64,000 bases of DNA from an uncultured Cellvibrionales bacterium (GTDB lineage Bacteria > Pseudomonadota > Gammaproteobacteria > Pseudomonadales > Dasaniaceae), in assembly GCA_913019905.1 (NCBI GenBank), contig CAJVZD010000017.1, forward strand, positions 1 to 64,000, given 5' to 3'. Positions 35,505 to 45,600 of the stretch are shown here, in pieces; positions within the stretch are counted from its first letter, which is position 1; every line of letters starts with the position of its first letter. A model generated the notes under the pieces. It had not been told where the DNA came from. It did no database searches and was given only the letters and a program-made list of their open reading frames with translations. The translations under genes were made by a program, and so were the position numbers.

Positions 35505-36467
35505 CTATTTTCTGCGAACGCAGCCTGGAAAAGAGCATAACATTTCAAACACCAGATTTGCCGCTAGCAGTGCAGTGTTTCCCGTCGCGTCGTAGGGCGG
35601 CGATACTTCGACTAGGTCGCAGCCCACCAGATTTAAGCCAAAACAGCCGCGAATAATTTCAATACCTTGTATGCTGGTTAGACCGCCGGGTTCCGGTGTG
35701 CCTGTCCCGGGCGCTACAGAAGGATCTAGTCCGTCGATATCGAATGTTAAATAGACCGGCATATCGACACCAATATGTTCGCGAACCTCAGTCATTAGCG
35801 GTGTTAGGGATTTGTGCCAGCACTCTTCGACGGGAACAACCCTGCCACCTTGTTCACGAGTCCAGTCAAAATCATCAGCGGCATAACCGGTGGTGCGCAG
35901 GCCTATTTGTATCATGTTATTTCCGTCGACTAATCCTTCTTCAACTGCACGTCTGAAAATCGTGCCGTGAGCAATTTTTTCCCCAAACATGACATCGTTA
36001 ATGTCGGCATGGGCATCGACATGAACCAGAGCCAGTTTTTGCCCGTGTTTTTTTCTTAAGGAGCGCAATATCGGTAGCGAAATAGTGTGATCGCCTCCCA
36101 GCGTGATAGGTTTTGCATTGAAGCTTAATACGTCGTCGTAAAAGTCTTCAATAATATCAATGGATTTGAGAAGATTGAACGTATTGAGCGGCACATCGCC
36201 GATGTCAGCTATTTGAAACGAATCGAATGGGGCTGCCTGAGTTGCCATTCCGTATGGACGAACCATGGCTGACTCATTGCGAATTTGCCGAGGTCCAAAT
36301 CTTGTGCCGTTGCGATTGCTGGTGCCGATGTCCAATCCGACTCCTATAATCGCCATATCGAGGTTATCGGCGTTTTTTTCAGAGGGCAGTCGAAACATCG
36401 TGCCTGGGCCTGCGAAGCGCGGCATTTCGTTGCCGCTGAGAGGTTGGTTAAACGGTTTGTTGGTCAT
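35505..36467 (-). CDS. gbuA: guanidinobutyrase / agmatinase-family ureohydrolase
   Basis: 320 residues with the complete binuclear manganese centre: GGDHT (H127), DAHAD (D151, H153, D155) and DIDGLD (D243, D245). The N-terminus (LSGNEMPRF), the FGPRQIRNESAMVRPYGMAT block and the MFGEKIAHGT-FRRAVEEGL stretch closely follow what I recall of Pseudomonas guanidinobutyrase rather than SpeB agmatinase. It would split 4-guanidinobutyrate (or a related guanidino acid) into urea and 4-aminobutyrate in arginine catabolism. It stands alone, convergent with the RND adaptor gene. The choice between guanidinobutyrase and guanidinopropionase or agmatinase is inference. Confidence 0.82.
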   Translation of the reverse strand: MTNKPFNQPLSGNEMPRFAGPGTMFRLPSEKNADNLDMAIIGVGLDIGTSNRNGTRFGPRQIRNESAMVRPYGMATQAAPFDSFQIADIGDVPLNTFNLLKSIDIIEDFYDDVLSFNAKPITLGGDHTISLPILRSLRKKHGQKLALVHVDAHADINDVMFGEKIAHGTIFRRAVEEGLVDGNNMIQIGLRTTGYAADDFDWTREQGGRVVPVEECWHKSLTPLMTEVREHIGVDMPVYLTFDIDGLDPSVAPGTGTPEPGGLTSIQGIEIIRGCFGLNLVGCDLVEVSPPYDATGNTALLAANLVFEMLCSFPGCVRRK

Positions 36468-37146
36468 GGTGTTACCCGGCTTGGCTAATTGTGATATTTA
36501 AGAAAACATCAAAATGTTTAACGATTGTTCGGCCATAACAATCAGCGTCGCTTGCGCGTTAATCATTGCTTTAAACCGCCATTACGACCGGTTTTGGCTG
36601 CTCATCGATAATACTTCGTACAAAGCTAATTCTCCATTTTTTTCTTTAACAGTAAGAAAAGGAAACTTTTTTGCAGTGGCAGACTTGGGATCATCAGGCC
36701 AGGTTCTTTTTTTATTGCCCTGATCGCCAATTGCCTTGTTGCCAATAACCGGTGTTTCTTTAGTTATAGCTGGCTATCAGTCTGCGCATCAATATTCCAG
36801 CCAATTACGGTTTACGTTATTTGGGGTTCGATTAAGCTTCTAAATTTAATGATTCGCCTTACCCTTTCTCGCCGCTAGTTTCTTAATTTTTGTGCCTAAC
36901 GGCATCGATATTAACTCTCAGATTATAAGCGGTTGATTTCCTTATCTAAATTTATCACTTGTCTATCTAGATCTTTCCCAGAAGTTATAAATTGGCAGAA
37001 AAGTACAAATTATAAACAATTAGTTCTAATTTAATTACATTTTTGCTTGCAGTTGGCCGATTTAACAGGATAATAAGTAATTAAGTTAAATTCGTGAAAC
37101 TAAATTAAACAAATAATTCAATGAACGCTAGCTTCGGGTGACATCT
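36468..37146. other. AT-rich upstream region of gap, no gene seen
   Basis: About 680 bases, strongly AT-rich toward the right. A 69-codon reading frame at 36514 has no support as a gene. It should hold the promoters of the divergent ureohydrolase and glycolysis genes. Confidence 0.45.
37047..37075 (+). promoter_or_regulatory. possible promoter of gap-pyk
   Basis: TTGCAG (37047-37052) and ATAATA (37070-37075) are separated by 17 bases, about 70 bases before the gap start codon. Each hexamer departs from consensus, so this is a candidate only. Confidence 0.3.
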
Positions 37147-38178
37147 ATGACAATTCGTGTGGCAATAAATGGCTTTGGTCGTATTGGGCGAAATATCTTG
37201 CGTGCTTTGTATGAATCAAATTATCGAGAATCAATACAGTTGGTGGCAATTAATGATTTGGGTGATACAGAGTTTAACGCTCATTTGACCAAATATGACT
37301 CCGTGCACGGCCGCTTTCCCGGTACTGTTGAAGTCAAAAATAACAATATGATCATCAATGGCGACGAGGTGGTTACCGTTTCGGAGCGCGACCCTCGACA
37401 ACTTCCGTGGGCTGACTTAAATATTGATGTCGTTTACGAATGTACTGGTTTATTTACCAGTCGCGATAAGGCCAACGGACATATTGAGGCCGGGGCTAAA
37501 AAGGTCATCGTCTCTGCACCTGCGAATGACGCAGACGCGACCATTGTTTTTGGTGTGAACGACAAAACTTTGACCGAGGACTGCAAGATTATATCTAATG
37601 CATCCTGTACGACTAACTGCTTAGCACCAGTGGCAAAAGCACTCAATGATACATTGGGCATTGAGCAGGGATCCATGACGACCATCCACGCCTATACCAA
37701 TGATCAAAGTCTTAACGACGTCTATCACTCTGACATTTATCGTGCTCGGTCTGCTACTCAATCGATGATTCCGACAAAGACTGGAGCGGCCCAGGCCGTT
37801 GGTTTGGTGCTTCCCGAATTGGCCGGCAAGTTGGATGGAATGGCTGTTCGCGTACCGACTGTCAATGTCTCATTGGTTGATTTTACGTTTATCGCCAGTC
37901 GCGAGACCACTGTTGCGGAGGTGAACAAAATTATCAAGGACGCGGCGAAAGGCGCTATGGCGGGTGTTCTTGCTTATAACGAAGAACCCCTGGTATCGAT
38001 AGACTTTAATCATATTCCCGAGTCTTCAAATTTTGATGCGACCCAGACTCGAGTCAACGGACGTTTGGTTAAAGTCATGTCGTGGTATGACAATGAGTGG
38101 GGGTTTTCTAACCGTATGTTAGATAACACATTAGCCCTAATGAGTGTTGGCAAATTAAATGAGTCTCACGCCGCATGA
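37147..38178 (+). CDS. gap: glyceraldehyde-3-phosphate dehydrogenase, type I
   Basis: 343 residues from the ATG at 37147 (GTG 37138 is a weaker alternative). The NAD-binding opening [10 protein letters not shown], the active-site [12 protein letters not shown] (Cys154) and the catalytic His181 in [10 protein letters not shown] are intact, as is the [21 protein letters not shown] phosphate-binding region. The TTIHAYTND and KTGAAQAV features fit GAPDH rather than erythrose-4-phosphate dehydrogenase. It converts glyceraldehyde-3-phosphate to 1,3-bisphosphoglycerate in the cytoplasm. The pyruvate kinase gene overlaps its stop by 4 bases. Confidence 0.93.
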   Translation: MTIRVAINGFGRIGRNILRALYESNYRESIQLVAINDLGDTEFNAHLTKYDSVHGRFPGTVEVKNNNMIINGDEVVTVSERDPRQLPWADLNIDVVYECTGLFTSRDKANGHIEAGAKKVIVSAPANDADATIVFGVNDKTLTEDCKIISNASCTTNCLAPVAKALNDTLGIEQGSMTTIHAYTNDQSLNDVYHSDIYRARSATQSMIPTKTGAAQAVGLVLPELAGKLDGMAVRVPTVNVSLVDFTFIASRETTVAEVNKIIKDAAKGAMAGVLAYNEEPLVSIDFNHIPESSNFDATQTRVNGRLVKVMSWYDNEWGFSNRMLDNTLALMSVGKLNESHAA

Positions 38179-39623
38179 ATCGTCGAACAAAAATAGTCGC
38201 AACACTCGGTCCTGCAACAGATACAGAGGGAGTACTAGAGCGTCTGATCATGGCGGGCGTGAACGTTGTGCGCATGAATTTTTCCCATGGCAAGGCAGAG
38301 GATCATCGTCAGCGCGCCGAACTAGTTCGTGAATTAGCCAAGAAAAATGGCAGGACCGTGGCTATCCTTGGCGACTTACAGGGACCGAAAATTCGCATCG
38401 CTCAATTTAAGAATGGGCCTATATGCTTAAATCTGGGGGACCACTTTAATTTAGATGCGACGTTGGGTAAGACCGAGGGAAATCAGCACCAGGTTGGATT
38501 AGACTATCAAAGCTTGCCGGAAGAAGTTGTTGTAGGAGACAGGCTGCTGTTAGACGATGGTCGGGTTGTATTGGAAGTCGTCAATATCAACAATTCATGT
38601 ATTGAGACTTCTGTCGTCGTGGCGGGAAAATTATCCAATAATAAGGGTATTAATCGCGAAGGAGGCGGTTTGTCCGCGGGTGCTTTAACCGATAAGGACT
38701 ATCGTGACATTTTGCTGGCGGCAGATATTGGAGTGGATTATTTAGCGGTGTCGTTTGTTCGCAGTCCGGAAGATCTGCAGGATGCCCGCAATGCAATGGA
38801 AGCGGCGGGGGGCAATGCAGGAATCGTGTCGAAAATAGAGCGGGCCGAGGCGGTCGCCGATAATGAATTACTCGACAGTATTATTCGCGCGTCCGATGTA
38901 GTTATGGTGGCACGGGGTGATTTAGGCGTAGAAATAGGGGATGCGGCACTGATTGCGGTGCAAAAGCATCTTATCAAGCGATCTCGTCAACTGAACAAAG
39001 TCGTGATAACCGCCACGCAGATGATGGAGTCAATGATTGAAAGCCCCCTGCCGACTCGGGCAGAGGTTTTTGACGTGGCTAACGCTGTTTTAGATGGGAC
39101 GGATGCCGTCATGTTATCCGGCGAAACGGCCGCGGGGGGGTTTCCAGTTGAAGCGGTCGAAGCCATGGATCGGATTATTTTGGGCGCAGAATGCCATCCT
39201 ACCGCTCACATATCCTCACACCGGTTACACCAAAGTTTTAACGAGGCGGATGAGTCGGTAGCTATGGCCGTTATGTACACTGCCAATCACTTGTCAGGTG
39301 TAAAAGCCATTATAAGTTTGACAGAAACAGGTAATACGCCATTGCTGATGTCACGCATAAGCTCGTCAATACCCGTGTTCGCGTTTACCCGAAACATGAG
39401 AACTGAAAACCGCGTAGCACTCTATCGAGGTGTTGTTCCTGTCCCTTATGATTTGACCAGCGTCACGCCTCCGGAGATGAGCCAAAACATCGTCAACGAA
39501 CTGCTGTCTCGAAATGAGGTTGCAGAGGGGGATTGGGTAATTATATCTAAAGGCGATTATAATAACGTTCATGGTGGCACTAATACGATGAATGTTGTCA
39601 AAGTGGCCGCTTCATTGAGCTAG
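38175..39623 (+). CDS. pyk: pyruvate kinase
   Basis: 482 residues, the normal length. Landmarks are [15 protein letters not shown] at the start, [16 protein letters not shown], the K/E active-site region in [23 protein letters not shown] and the [42 protein letters not shown] block. It makes pyruvate and ATP from phosphoenolpyruvate. Its ATG overlaps the gap stop as ATGA, so the two are translated together. A direct 14-base repeat lies in the gap before glk. Confidence 0.94.
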   Translation: MNRRTKIVATLGPATDTEGVLERLIMAGVNVVRMNFSHGKAEDHRQRAELVRELAKKNGRTVAILGDLQGPKIRIAQFKNGPICLNLGDHFNLDATLGKTEGNQHQVGLDYQSLPEEVVVGDRLLLDDGRVVLEVVNINNSCIETSVVVAGKLSNNKGINREGGGLSAGALTDKDYRDILLAADIGVDYLAVSFVRSPEDLQDARNAMEAAGGNAGIVSKIERAEAVADNELLDSIIRASDVVMVARGDLGVEIGDAALIAVQKHLIKRSRQLNKVVITATQMMESMIESPLPTRAEVFDVANAVLDGTDAVMLSGETAAGGFPVEAVEAMDRIILGAECHPTAHISSHRLHQSFNEADESVAMAVMYTANHLSGVKAIISLTETGNTPLLMSRISSSIPVFAFTRNMRTENRVALYRGVVPVPYDLTSVTPPEMSQNIVNELLSRNEVAEGDWVIISKGDYNNVHGGTNTMNVVKVAASLS

Positions 39624-39692
39624 ATTCTTCTATCCATATATAGGCGTCCGAGCTATAAGTACTCGCAAAGAGACGGTTGAGCTATATTGTCG

Positions 39693-39720
39693 CTGAGATA
39701 CTGCCACTGAGATACTGTCG
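39693..39720. repeat. 14-bp tandem repeat, two copies
   Basis: CTGAGATACTGCCA (39693-39706) and CTGAGATACTGTCG (39707-39720) lie in the pyk-glk gap. Confidence 0.7.
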
Positions 39721-39806
39721 CAATGTCTAAGGCGTCTTTATTATCAGCTGTGTCATGTGTTTTAGAAATAAAGTTTGAATTTCAACCGCTCCAACGGAAA
39801 GCTACT

Positions 39807-40754
39807 ATGAGCAAGTCAGTAAACATTGTCGCAGATATCGGCGGAACGAATGCCCGGTTCGCCTATGTCCATTCGGACTCCAGCGAACTGTTAGGTATTG
39901 AGATTTTCCCCTGCGCTGATTTCACTTTTTTAATCGACGCGTTAAATGCCTATATAGAACGTGGGCATGTTGAGCAGGTTGATCAGATATGTCTTGCGGT
40001 TGCGGGACCGGTCGAATCCGACTGGATTGACTTGCCCAATAATCATTGGGCTTTTAGTCGCGCGGAACTGCAGGAATCACTCGCAACCCACGTCACTGTC
40101 ATTAACGACTTCAGCGCCCAAGTACTCAGTATTGATGGGCTGACTTCTTCGGAATTAAAATGGATTGGGGCAGCTCGACCACACGGCGATCAAGTGAAAG
40201 CAGTCGTTGGGCCGGGAACTGGATTGGGTGTATCAGCAATGATGCCTTCGGGCCACATATTGCCATCAGAAGCAGGTCATATTGCATTTGCTCCTACCTC
40301 TGATCACGAAGCTGATTTGCTTAAGATATTATGGCAGCGTTACGATCGGGTTTCGATTGAGCGCGTATTATCGGGCATGGGCCTAGCGAATTTATATTGG
40401 GCTAACTGTGTATTGGATGGCCATGATCGGGAGCTTCCAGCTTCAGGGGTGACTGCTGGAGCTTTTGCGGGAGACGAATACTGCGGTAAAGCGGTATCAG
40501 ACTTTTGCGCTATCCTAGGCTCTGTCGCCGGTGACGTCGCATTGATGATGGGAGCGACTGACGGAGTTTTTATTTCGGGAGGTATTCTGCCTCGGCTGAT
40601 CAGTCTTTTGGATGAACAGACATTTCGACAGCGTTTTGAAAGCAAAGGAAGATTTTCTGAAATTTGTTCTGAGATTCCACTTGGTTTGGTGCTCTCCGAA
40701 CATCCTGGCTTAAGCGGGTGCGTCGAAGCATTGAGAAAAGGTGTTAGGTGCTAG
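39807..40754 (+). CDS. glk: glucokinase (Glk family)
   Basis: 315 residues from the ATG at 39807, preceded by GGAAA; an upstream in-frame ATG at 39723 would add 28 unlikely residues. The family features are the phosphate loop VADIGGTNARFA, LAVAGPV, VINDFSAQ (catalytic Asp), VGPGTGLGVS and PSEAGHIAFAP. It phosphorylates glucose with ATP. Together with gap and pyk just upstream it makes a small glycolysis cluster, although the 180-base gap leaves open whether it has its own promoter. Confidence 0.9.
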   Translation: MSKSVNIVADIGGTNARFAYVHSDSSELLGIEIFPCADFTFLIDALNAYIERGHVEQVDQICLAVAGPVESDWIDLPNNHWAFSRAELQESLATHVTVINDFSAQVLSIDGLTSSELKWIGAARPHGDQVKAVVGPGTGLGVSAMMPSGHILPSEAGHIAFAPTSDHEADLLKILWQRYDRVSIERVLSGMGLANLYWANCVLDGHDRELPASGVTAGAFAGDEYCGKAVSDFCAILGSVAGDVALMMGATDGVFISGGILPRLISLLDEQTFRQRFESKGRFSEICSEIPLGLVLSEHPGLSGCVEALRKGVRC

Positions 40755-41500
40755 CAAGCGATTATCAAACTTATGGTTTCTAAACAGCTTGTCCTAACAC
40801 TTTGCTAATTGCTTAGCTGTTTTCTCTGTGGTCGCTCCTCGATCGACAAGGGATATCCAATTGAGTTAAAAATATCACCCTGCGCCGTCAAAAACTATCG
40901 CGATTCCCTTCAGTTGTTGAGCTGTTGTTTACGATTCACAGATACCTATACACCCACATCGACACAGTCGCGATTGGTGATGCAAGCGGTTTACTCTATT
41001 CGACGGCAGCTTCACGTGAATCGCTGTCCACAGTCGGCACAGTTAAAGAGTACCTGGTGTGATTTTCTTCAATAACATTTTGTGCTATTACCACATCCCT
41101 TTGACAGACGAGATTCAGAACCGTGCCTCGCACCAGCGACAATAGGGTGGGTATTGTTCCATAAACGATTCCCCAGTCCCCCATTCCACTAGTACGCATC
41201 GACTCCTGGGGATGATGGATCTGGTCTTATTGCGGAAATTACCTTTTGGGAGGGAGTCAACAAAGTAGCGATGTGGGTTAGCATTTCACAATTTGATTTA
41301 TTTAGGCTGTTAAAACAGCTAATATATTTAGAGCCTTGACTACACTAAAAGGGATTACCTTATGGAACATGGGCGGCGTGTTAAGTATTTCTATTGATCT
41401 TCCCGACGTTTATAATCGCCTTCTCGATCATTGTTTCTAGCTTTCTTTGTTTGAGATTATTTTAAAGCTATATAACGATGTTTTAGAGAGGTAAATGCCC
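40755..41500. other. intergenic, no gene seen
   Basis: About 745 bases without a supported gene. A dyad GCTGTT / AACAGC lies at 41306-41319, followed by a promoter-like TTGACT at 41336-41341 that may serve hspQ; no convincing -10 or heat-shock sigma-32 element was found. An 88-codon frame at 40809 looks like chance. Confidence 0.45.
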
Positions 41501-41830
41501 ATGCTTCAACGTGATGCAAAATTTCGGATAGGGCAGGTTGTATGTCACCGTTTTTTTTCTTTTAGAGGTGTAATTTTTGATGTAGACCCGACCTTTAACA
41601 ATACTGAGGAGTGGTGGCAGTCCATTCCTGAAGAGGTTCGGCCTATCAAAGACCAGCCATATTATCATTTACTCGCTGAAAATGGTGAAAGCGCTTATAT
41701 CGCTTATGTATCCGAGCAAAATCTGCTAAATGATGAAAGTGGCAAAGTTGTCGCCCATCCACAAGTTCAAGAGCTTTTTGGTGAGTGCAAAGGTTCATAT
41801 TATGAACCAAAGTCTGTTGTTGCCCACTGA
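41501..41830 (+). CDS. hspQ: heat shock protein HspQ
   Basis: 109 residues of the HspQ / hemimethylated-DNA-binding (YccV-like) family: the beta-barrel stretch FRIGQVVCHRFFSFRGVIFDVDP, EEWWQSIPEEVRPIKDQPYYHLLAEN and YIAYVSEQNLL. HspQ is a small cytoplasmic heat-shock factor that, in enteric bacteria, modulates Lon and DnaA stability. I chose ATG 41501 because GAGAGG is 9 bases upstream; ATG 41495 is only 3 bases from it. Confidence 0.88.
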   Translation: MLQRDAKFRIGQVVCHRFFSFRGVIFDVDPTFNNTEEWWQSIPEEVRPIKDQPYYHLLAENGESAYIAYVSEQNLLNDESGKVVAHPQVQELFGECKGSYYEPKSVVAH

Positions 41831-41852
41831 GCTATTTCGCTAAGCTGACCAG

Positions 41853-41873
41853 CGGGCTTGAGTGTAAAGCCCG
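41853..41873. terminator. small hairpin after hspQ
   Basis: CGGGCTT (41853-41859) and AAGCCCG (41867-41873) form a 7-bp stem with a 7-base loop. No T-run follows. It lies 22 bases before the next start codon, so it may attenuate rather than end transcription. Confidence 0.3.
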
Positions 41874-41894
41874 TGAAAATACTGGAGTTCCGCA

Positions 41895-42767
41895 ATGAGT
41901 GCCCTTACAGGTCCAACTTCTCATACCTATTTTTCCCAACGTTTGCGTTTACATTATGTCGATTGGGGGAATCCCGAGGCGCCACCGCTATTACTGGTTC
42001 ATGGCGGCAGGGATCATTGTCGAAATTGGGATTGGGTCGCGCGCTCATTGTGCAAGGACTATCACGTTATAGCGCCCGATTTACGGGGGCACGGCGACAG
42101 TCAGTGGATTAGCGGCGGCACGTACACGACCATGGACTACGTTTACGATATTGCCCAGCTTATTCACCAGCTGAAGCTGGCACCGCTACGTATTGTGTCA
42201 CATTCCATGGGCGGTGGGATTTCTTTACGTTATAGCGGCATTTACCCGGATAAAGTTGTCAAGCTGGTAGCAATTGAAGGTATGGGGCCGTCGCCGGAGA
42301 TGATTGCTAAACGAGAGAAAACTGAAATTGATAGCGGTATGCGTGGATGGGTAAAACAGATGCGTAAGCTGTCGGGTTGGCAACCCCGCCGCTATCCGAA
42401 TATTGAAGAGGCTGCTAACAGAATGAAAGAAGCGAATCCGCATCTTTCGGAAGCACAAGCTCTTCATTTAACAATTCATGGTATTAACCAAAACGAAGAT
42501 GGTACTTTTAGCTGGAAGTTTGACAATTATGTGCGAGCTTTTCCTGCGACAGGCATGCCCATGCAAGACTCTCTCGATCTCAATTCGAAAATCAACTGCC
42601 CCACGATGTTGGTTCGCGGTACGGAAAGTTGGGCATCGGACCCTGAAAAGGATGGTCGCGCAGCGTTGATTCAAAACGTGAGAGTCGAGAATGTCAACAA
42701 TGCTGGACATTGGGTTCACCATGACCAGCTGGATATCTTTTTAGGTTTGCTGAATGATTTTCTATAA
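41895..42767 (+). CDS. alpha/beta-fold hydrolase
   Basis: 290 residues with the standard fold: LLLVHGGRD oxyanion strand, APDLRGHGDS, the nucleophile elbow SHSMGGG (Ser104) and the catalytic His in NAGHWVHHD (about 272). The WISGGTYTTMDYVYDIAQL helix is also typical. No feature fixes its substrate; epoxide, ester and C-C hydrolases all look alike here. GGAG 7 bases before the ATG supports the start. It precedes the acyl-CoA dehydrogenase cluster by 450 bases. Confidence 0.85.
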   Translation: MSALTGPTSHTYFSQRLRLHYVDWGNPEAPPLLLVHGGRDHCRNWDWVARSLCKDYHVIAPDLRGHGDSQWISGGTYTTMDYVYDIAQLIHQLKLAPLRIVSHSMGGGISLRYSGIYPDKVVKLVAIEGMGPSPEMIAKREKTEIDSGMRGWVKQMRKLSGWQPRRYPNIEEAANRMKEANPHLSEAQALHLTIHGINQNEDGTFSWKFDNYVRAFPATGMPMQDSLDLNSKINCPTMLVRGTESWASDPEKDGRAALIQNVRVENVNNAGHWVHHDQLDIFLGLLNDFL

Positions 42768-43216
42768 AAACGCTCACCGTGTACAAACTTTGTAAGCATT
42801 ATTGAACTCAAATTCGTACGGGACTTCCCTCCATTACTCGAAACAAGGACAGCCTGGTAGCATAAAAGCAAAGGGCTGGCTCGAGGGCCTTCGACTGCCA
42901 AAGAAAAAGGTAAGAGGGTGTCTGAACTTTGTTCTGGAACTAAGATGCCGATGGCAGAGCCTTCTGCTCCGATTCTCCGGCTTATTCCTCTATCATTCAA
43001 CAGAGAAAAGTTGTTCGTTCTTTATCCTATCGGCGATTCAACTTGTCGAATTAGGAACTTACTACCCCTCACGAAAAGAAAATATCATTCTGTTTGGCAG
43101 TGAATAATCGCGAAATTTTAAGGGTTAATTGACATATCTCAAACAAAAGAAATGGCGCTTTTGCGTCAATTATTGTAGATTACCACTCCAAATTATTATT
43201 AACAGAGAGAAAAAAG
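42768..43216. other. intergenic, no gene seen
   Basis: About 450 bases. A frame of 101 codons at 42802 overlaps another on the reverse strand; neither looks like a protein. A TTGACA at 43129-43134 has no partner hexamer at normal spacing. Confidence 0.4.
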
Positions 43217-44464
43217 ATGCCAGATAACACAGAAAGTCTATTTAATCTGACTATGTCTGAAAAAGCACAGCCACTGTTGTTTGCAGTAAAAAAACATATC
43301 GAAGAAAACGTGATACCAATTACTGAAGAGTTTTTCGCATTGGACGAAGGTAAAGAAGACCGTTGGTCTTACCACCCCCGTCAACTGGAATTACTCGATG
43401 GCGCCAAGAAAAAAGCCAAAGAATCAGGTTTGTGGAATTTCTTTTTACCCGACGCTGAAACGGGAGAAGGTCTAAGTAATCTAGACTACGCATACATCGC
43501 TACTGAGTTGGGCCGTAACCCTCTAGCCTCTGAGACTTTAAATTGTAGCGCGCCAGACACTGGCAATATGGAAGTACTGGAACGTGTCGGTACGCAGGAA
43601 CAGAAAGATAAATGGCTGACACCTTTGCTTAATGGTGAGATCCGTTCCGCTTTCGCGATGACTGAGCCTAATATGGCGTCTTCAGATGCTAAGAATATTA
43701 GTACTACTGCCGTACTGGATGGCGACGAATGGGTCATCAATGGGGAAAAGTATTACATATCTGGCGCCGGCGATCCTCGCTGTAAAATTATGATTACGAT
43801 GGTGAAAACTAGCCCGGATGCAGCACCTTCCAAGCAGCAGTCTCAGATTTTGGTTCCTATTGACGCACCGGGGGTAGAGATTCTAGACGGTATGCAGGTA
43901 TTTGGTCAGGACGATGCGCCCCACGGCCATATGCATATTAAATTTACTGACGTACGTGTACCCAAAGAGAATATGTTGTTAGGCGAAGGTCGTGGATTCG
44001 AAATTTCACAAGTTCGCTTGGGACCAGGACGTATCCATCACTGTATGCGTTCGATTGGGCAAGCTGAAAAAGCGCTCGAATTAATGGTTAAACGTGCCGG
44101 TAGCCGTATCGCCTTTGGCAAACCTATTCTCAAATTGGGTAAAAACCTTGAAGTTATTTCTCGCGCACGTATCGAAATCGATGCCTGTCGGTTGATGGTG
44201 CTTCAAGCAGCTAAAGCGATGGATGTTCTCGGTAACAAGGAAGCCAGAGTTTATGTTAGCGCTATAAAGGCCATGGTTCCTGAAAAAGTATGTATTATTA
44301 TTGACCAGGCTATTCAGATGCACGGAGCTACCGGTATTTCGCAGTGGACCCCACTGGCGGGAATGTATGCTGGCCAGCGTACTTTAAGACTTGCCGATGG
44401 TCCTGATGAAGTTCATCACATGGTAGTGGGTCGCGCGGAAGCACAAAAACACGATGCATGGTAG
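43217..44464 (+). CDS. acyl-CoA dehydrogenase, ACAD10/11-like, paralogue 1
   Basis: 415 residues of the flavin-dependent acyl-CoA dehydrogenase fold: N-terminal helical domain, middle FAD-binding beta domain (FAMTEPNMASSDAKN, GDEWVINGEKYYISGAGDPRCK) and C-terminal helices (GRIHHCMRSIGQAEKALELM, QMHGATGISQWTPL). Near the end LADGPDEVHH has Asp where MCAD-type enzymes carry the catalytic Glu. This subfamily is the ACAD10/ACAD11 and Pseudomonas LvaC group, which act on 4-phospho-acyl-CoA. By eye about nine in ten residues match paralogue 2. AGAGAG precedes the ATG. Substrate chain length cannot be told. Confidence 0.88.
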   Translation: MPDNTESLFNLTMSEKAQPLLFAVKKHIEENVIPITEEFFALDEGKEDRWSYHPRQLELLDGAKKKAKESGLWNFFLPDAETGEGLSNLDYAYIATELGRNPLASETLNCSAPDTGNMEVLERVGTQEQKDKWLTPLLNGEIRSAFAMTEPNMASSDAKNISTTAVLDGDEWVINGEKYYISGAGDPRCKIMITMVKTSPDAAPSKQQSQILVPIDAPGVEILDGMQVFGQDDAPHGHMHIKFTDVRVPKENMLLGEGRGFEISQVRLGPGRIHHCMRSIGQAEKALELMVKRAGSRIAFGKPILKLGKNLEVISRARIEIDACRLMVLQAAKAMDVLGNKEARVYVSAIKAMVPEKVCIIIDQAIQMHGATGISQWTPLAGMYAGQRTLRLADGPDEVHHMVVGRAEAQKHDAW

Positions 44465-44845
44465 TCGACAGTAATAGATACAAGGTAGTTAGTAAGCACT
44501 AGCTATCTTGTGCCTTAAGTCCCTACACGCCCTTCCATACTCCTGTATGGAAGGACAATGAAGTCCAAACCGTAATGAGCAAGACGTTTTTTGCAGGTTT
44601 CTCACCTCGCTATTTTTGATTTGGTCTATTGTATTGACTGCAATTTTGTAGCCTTCACAGTCCTCCACTCACGCTTATTACCGCTGATAAACCACCAGAC
44701 TAAGCTGTATTTTTTACCTTGTTGTCGATTTTTCTTGTGTCATATTTCATTCCCGCAATTTTTGAAGAATGAATTGATTTCCATTCGAAAGCACACAAAA
44801 TCAACAGAGCTCGTTTAGTTTGCAAAAATTTAAAAAGGATAAATT
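44465..44845. other. gap between paralogue 1 and the HAD gene, with hairpin
   Basis: About 380 bases. A perfect 10-bp hairpin, CCTTCCATAC (44531-44540) with GTATGGAAGG (44545-44554) around a 4-base loop, lacks a T-run. A 75-codon frame at 44591 is hydrophobic and has no ribosome site, so I do not call it. Confidence 0.5.
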
Positions 44846-45493
44846 ATGATCAAAGCTGTGCTGTGGGATTTTGGGGGAGTGATCACATCGAGTCCTTTTG
44901 AAGCCTTTAATCGCTATGAATTAGCTAATGGGATACCGAAAGATTTTATAAGATCGGTCAACGCAAAAGATCCCGATACTAATGCCTGGGCTCAATTCGA
45001 AAGTAGTTCGGTTAGTCTGGAAGAATTTGACCCTATATTTGCGGCAGAGACTGAAAAAGCCGGTCACCGTATCCCCGGTAAGGAAGTGATGAAATTATTG
45101 TCCGGCCACATTCGTCCGGAAATGGTGGAAGCTCTGAAATTGATTAAAAAAAATTATAGAATCGCCTGTATTACCAATAACGTCAAAGGAGCAGGTGAGG
45201 GGCCGGGTATGGCTAGCGATCACTCAAAAGCTGAAAAAATTGTTGAGATTATGGGGCTTTTTGACTTCGTCATCGAATCAAGCCTTGTCGGTTTTAGAAA
45301 GCCAGACCCGCGCATCTATCAGCTGGCGTGCGATAAAATGGGCATCGACGCATCTGAAGCCGTATTTTTAGACGATTTGGGCATTAATCTCAAGCCCGCA
45401 AAGGCGATGGGTATGCAGACTATAAAAGTAACCTCAGCTGAGCAGGCGCTTGGAGAACTGTCAGCGATTTTGTCCATGAAACTACAGGCGTAA
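44846..45493 (+). CDS. HAD-superfamily hydrolase, ACAD10 N-domain-like
   Basis: 215 residues. Motif I is VLWDFGGVI with nucleophile Asp8 but Gly at the usual second-Asp position, as in the HAD group of soluble epoxide hydrolase N-domains and the HAD part of ACAD10. Later motifs: CITNNVKG, SSLVGFRKPDPRIYQLA and VFLDDLGINLKPAKAMGM. Its role is probably phosphate removal or a structural role linked to the kinase next door. It starts 107 bases before the APH-type kinase gene. AAGGAT upstream supports the start. In mammals the homologous domains are fused in one protein. Confidence 0.85.
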   Translation: MIKAVLWDFGGVITSSPFEAFNRYELANGIPKDFIRSVNAKDPDTNAWAQFESSSVSLEEFDPIFAAETEKAGHRIPGKEVMKLLSGHIRPEMVEALKLIKKNYRIACITNNVKGAGEGPGMASDHSKAEKIVEIMGLFDFVIESSLVGFRKPDPRIYQLACDKMGIDASEAVFLDDLGINLKPAKAMGMQTIKVTSAEQALGELSAILSMKLQA

Positions 45494-45600
45494 TAACAGC
45501 AGATTCGTCTTTTTTCTTTAGAACGTTTCTCTATAAAATGCCATTTTCTGCAACAACAAAACGAAACAGAACAAGACCGATGTCAAACGTGAGGTAAAAA

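Noticed and set aside
36514..36723. 69-codon frame in the gap upstream of gap
   Set aside because: No ribosome site, no recognisable product and composition like the surrounding non-coding DNA.
37147..38178. Erythrose-4-phosphate dehydrogenase (Epd)
   Set aside because: The start resembles Epd, but the TTIHAYTND and KTGAAQAV features and the linkage with pyk fit glyceraldehyde-3-phosphate dehydrogenase.
40809..41075. 88-codon frame after glk
   Set aside because: No ribosome site or family resemblance; overlapped by a frame on the other strand.
44591..44818. 75-codon hydrophobic frame between paralogue 1 and the HAD gene
   Set aside because: Cysteine- and phenylalanine-rich chance frame without a ribosome site.
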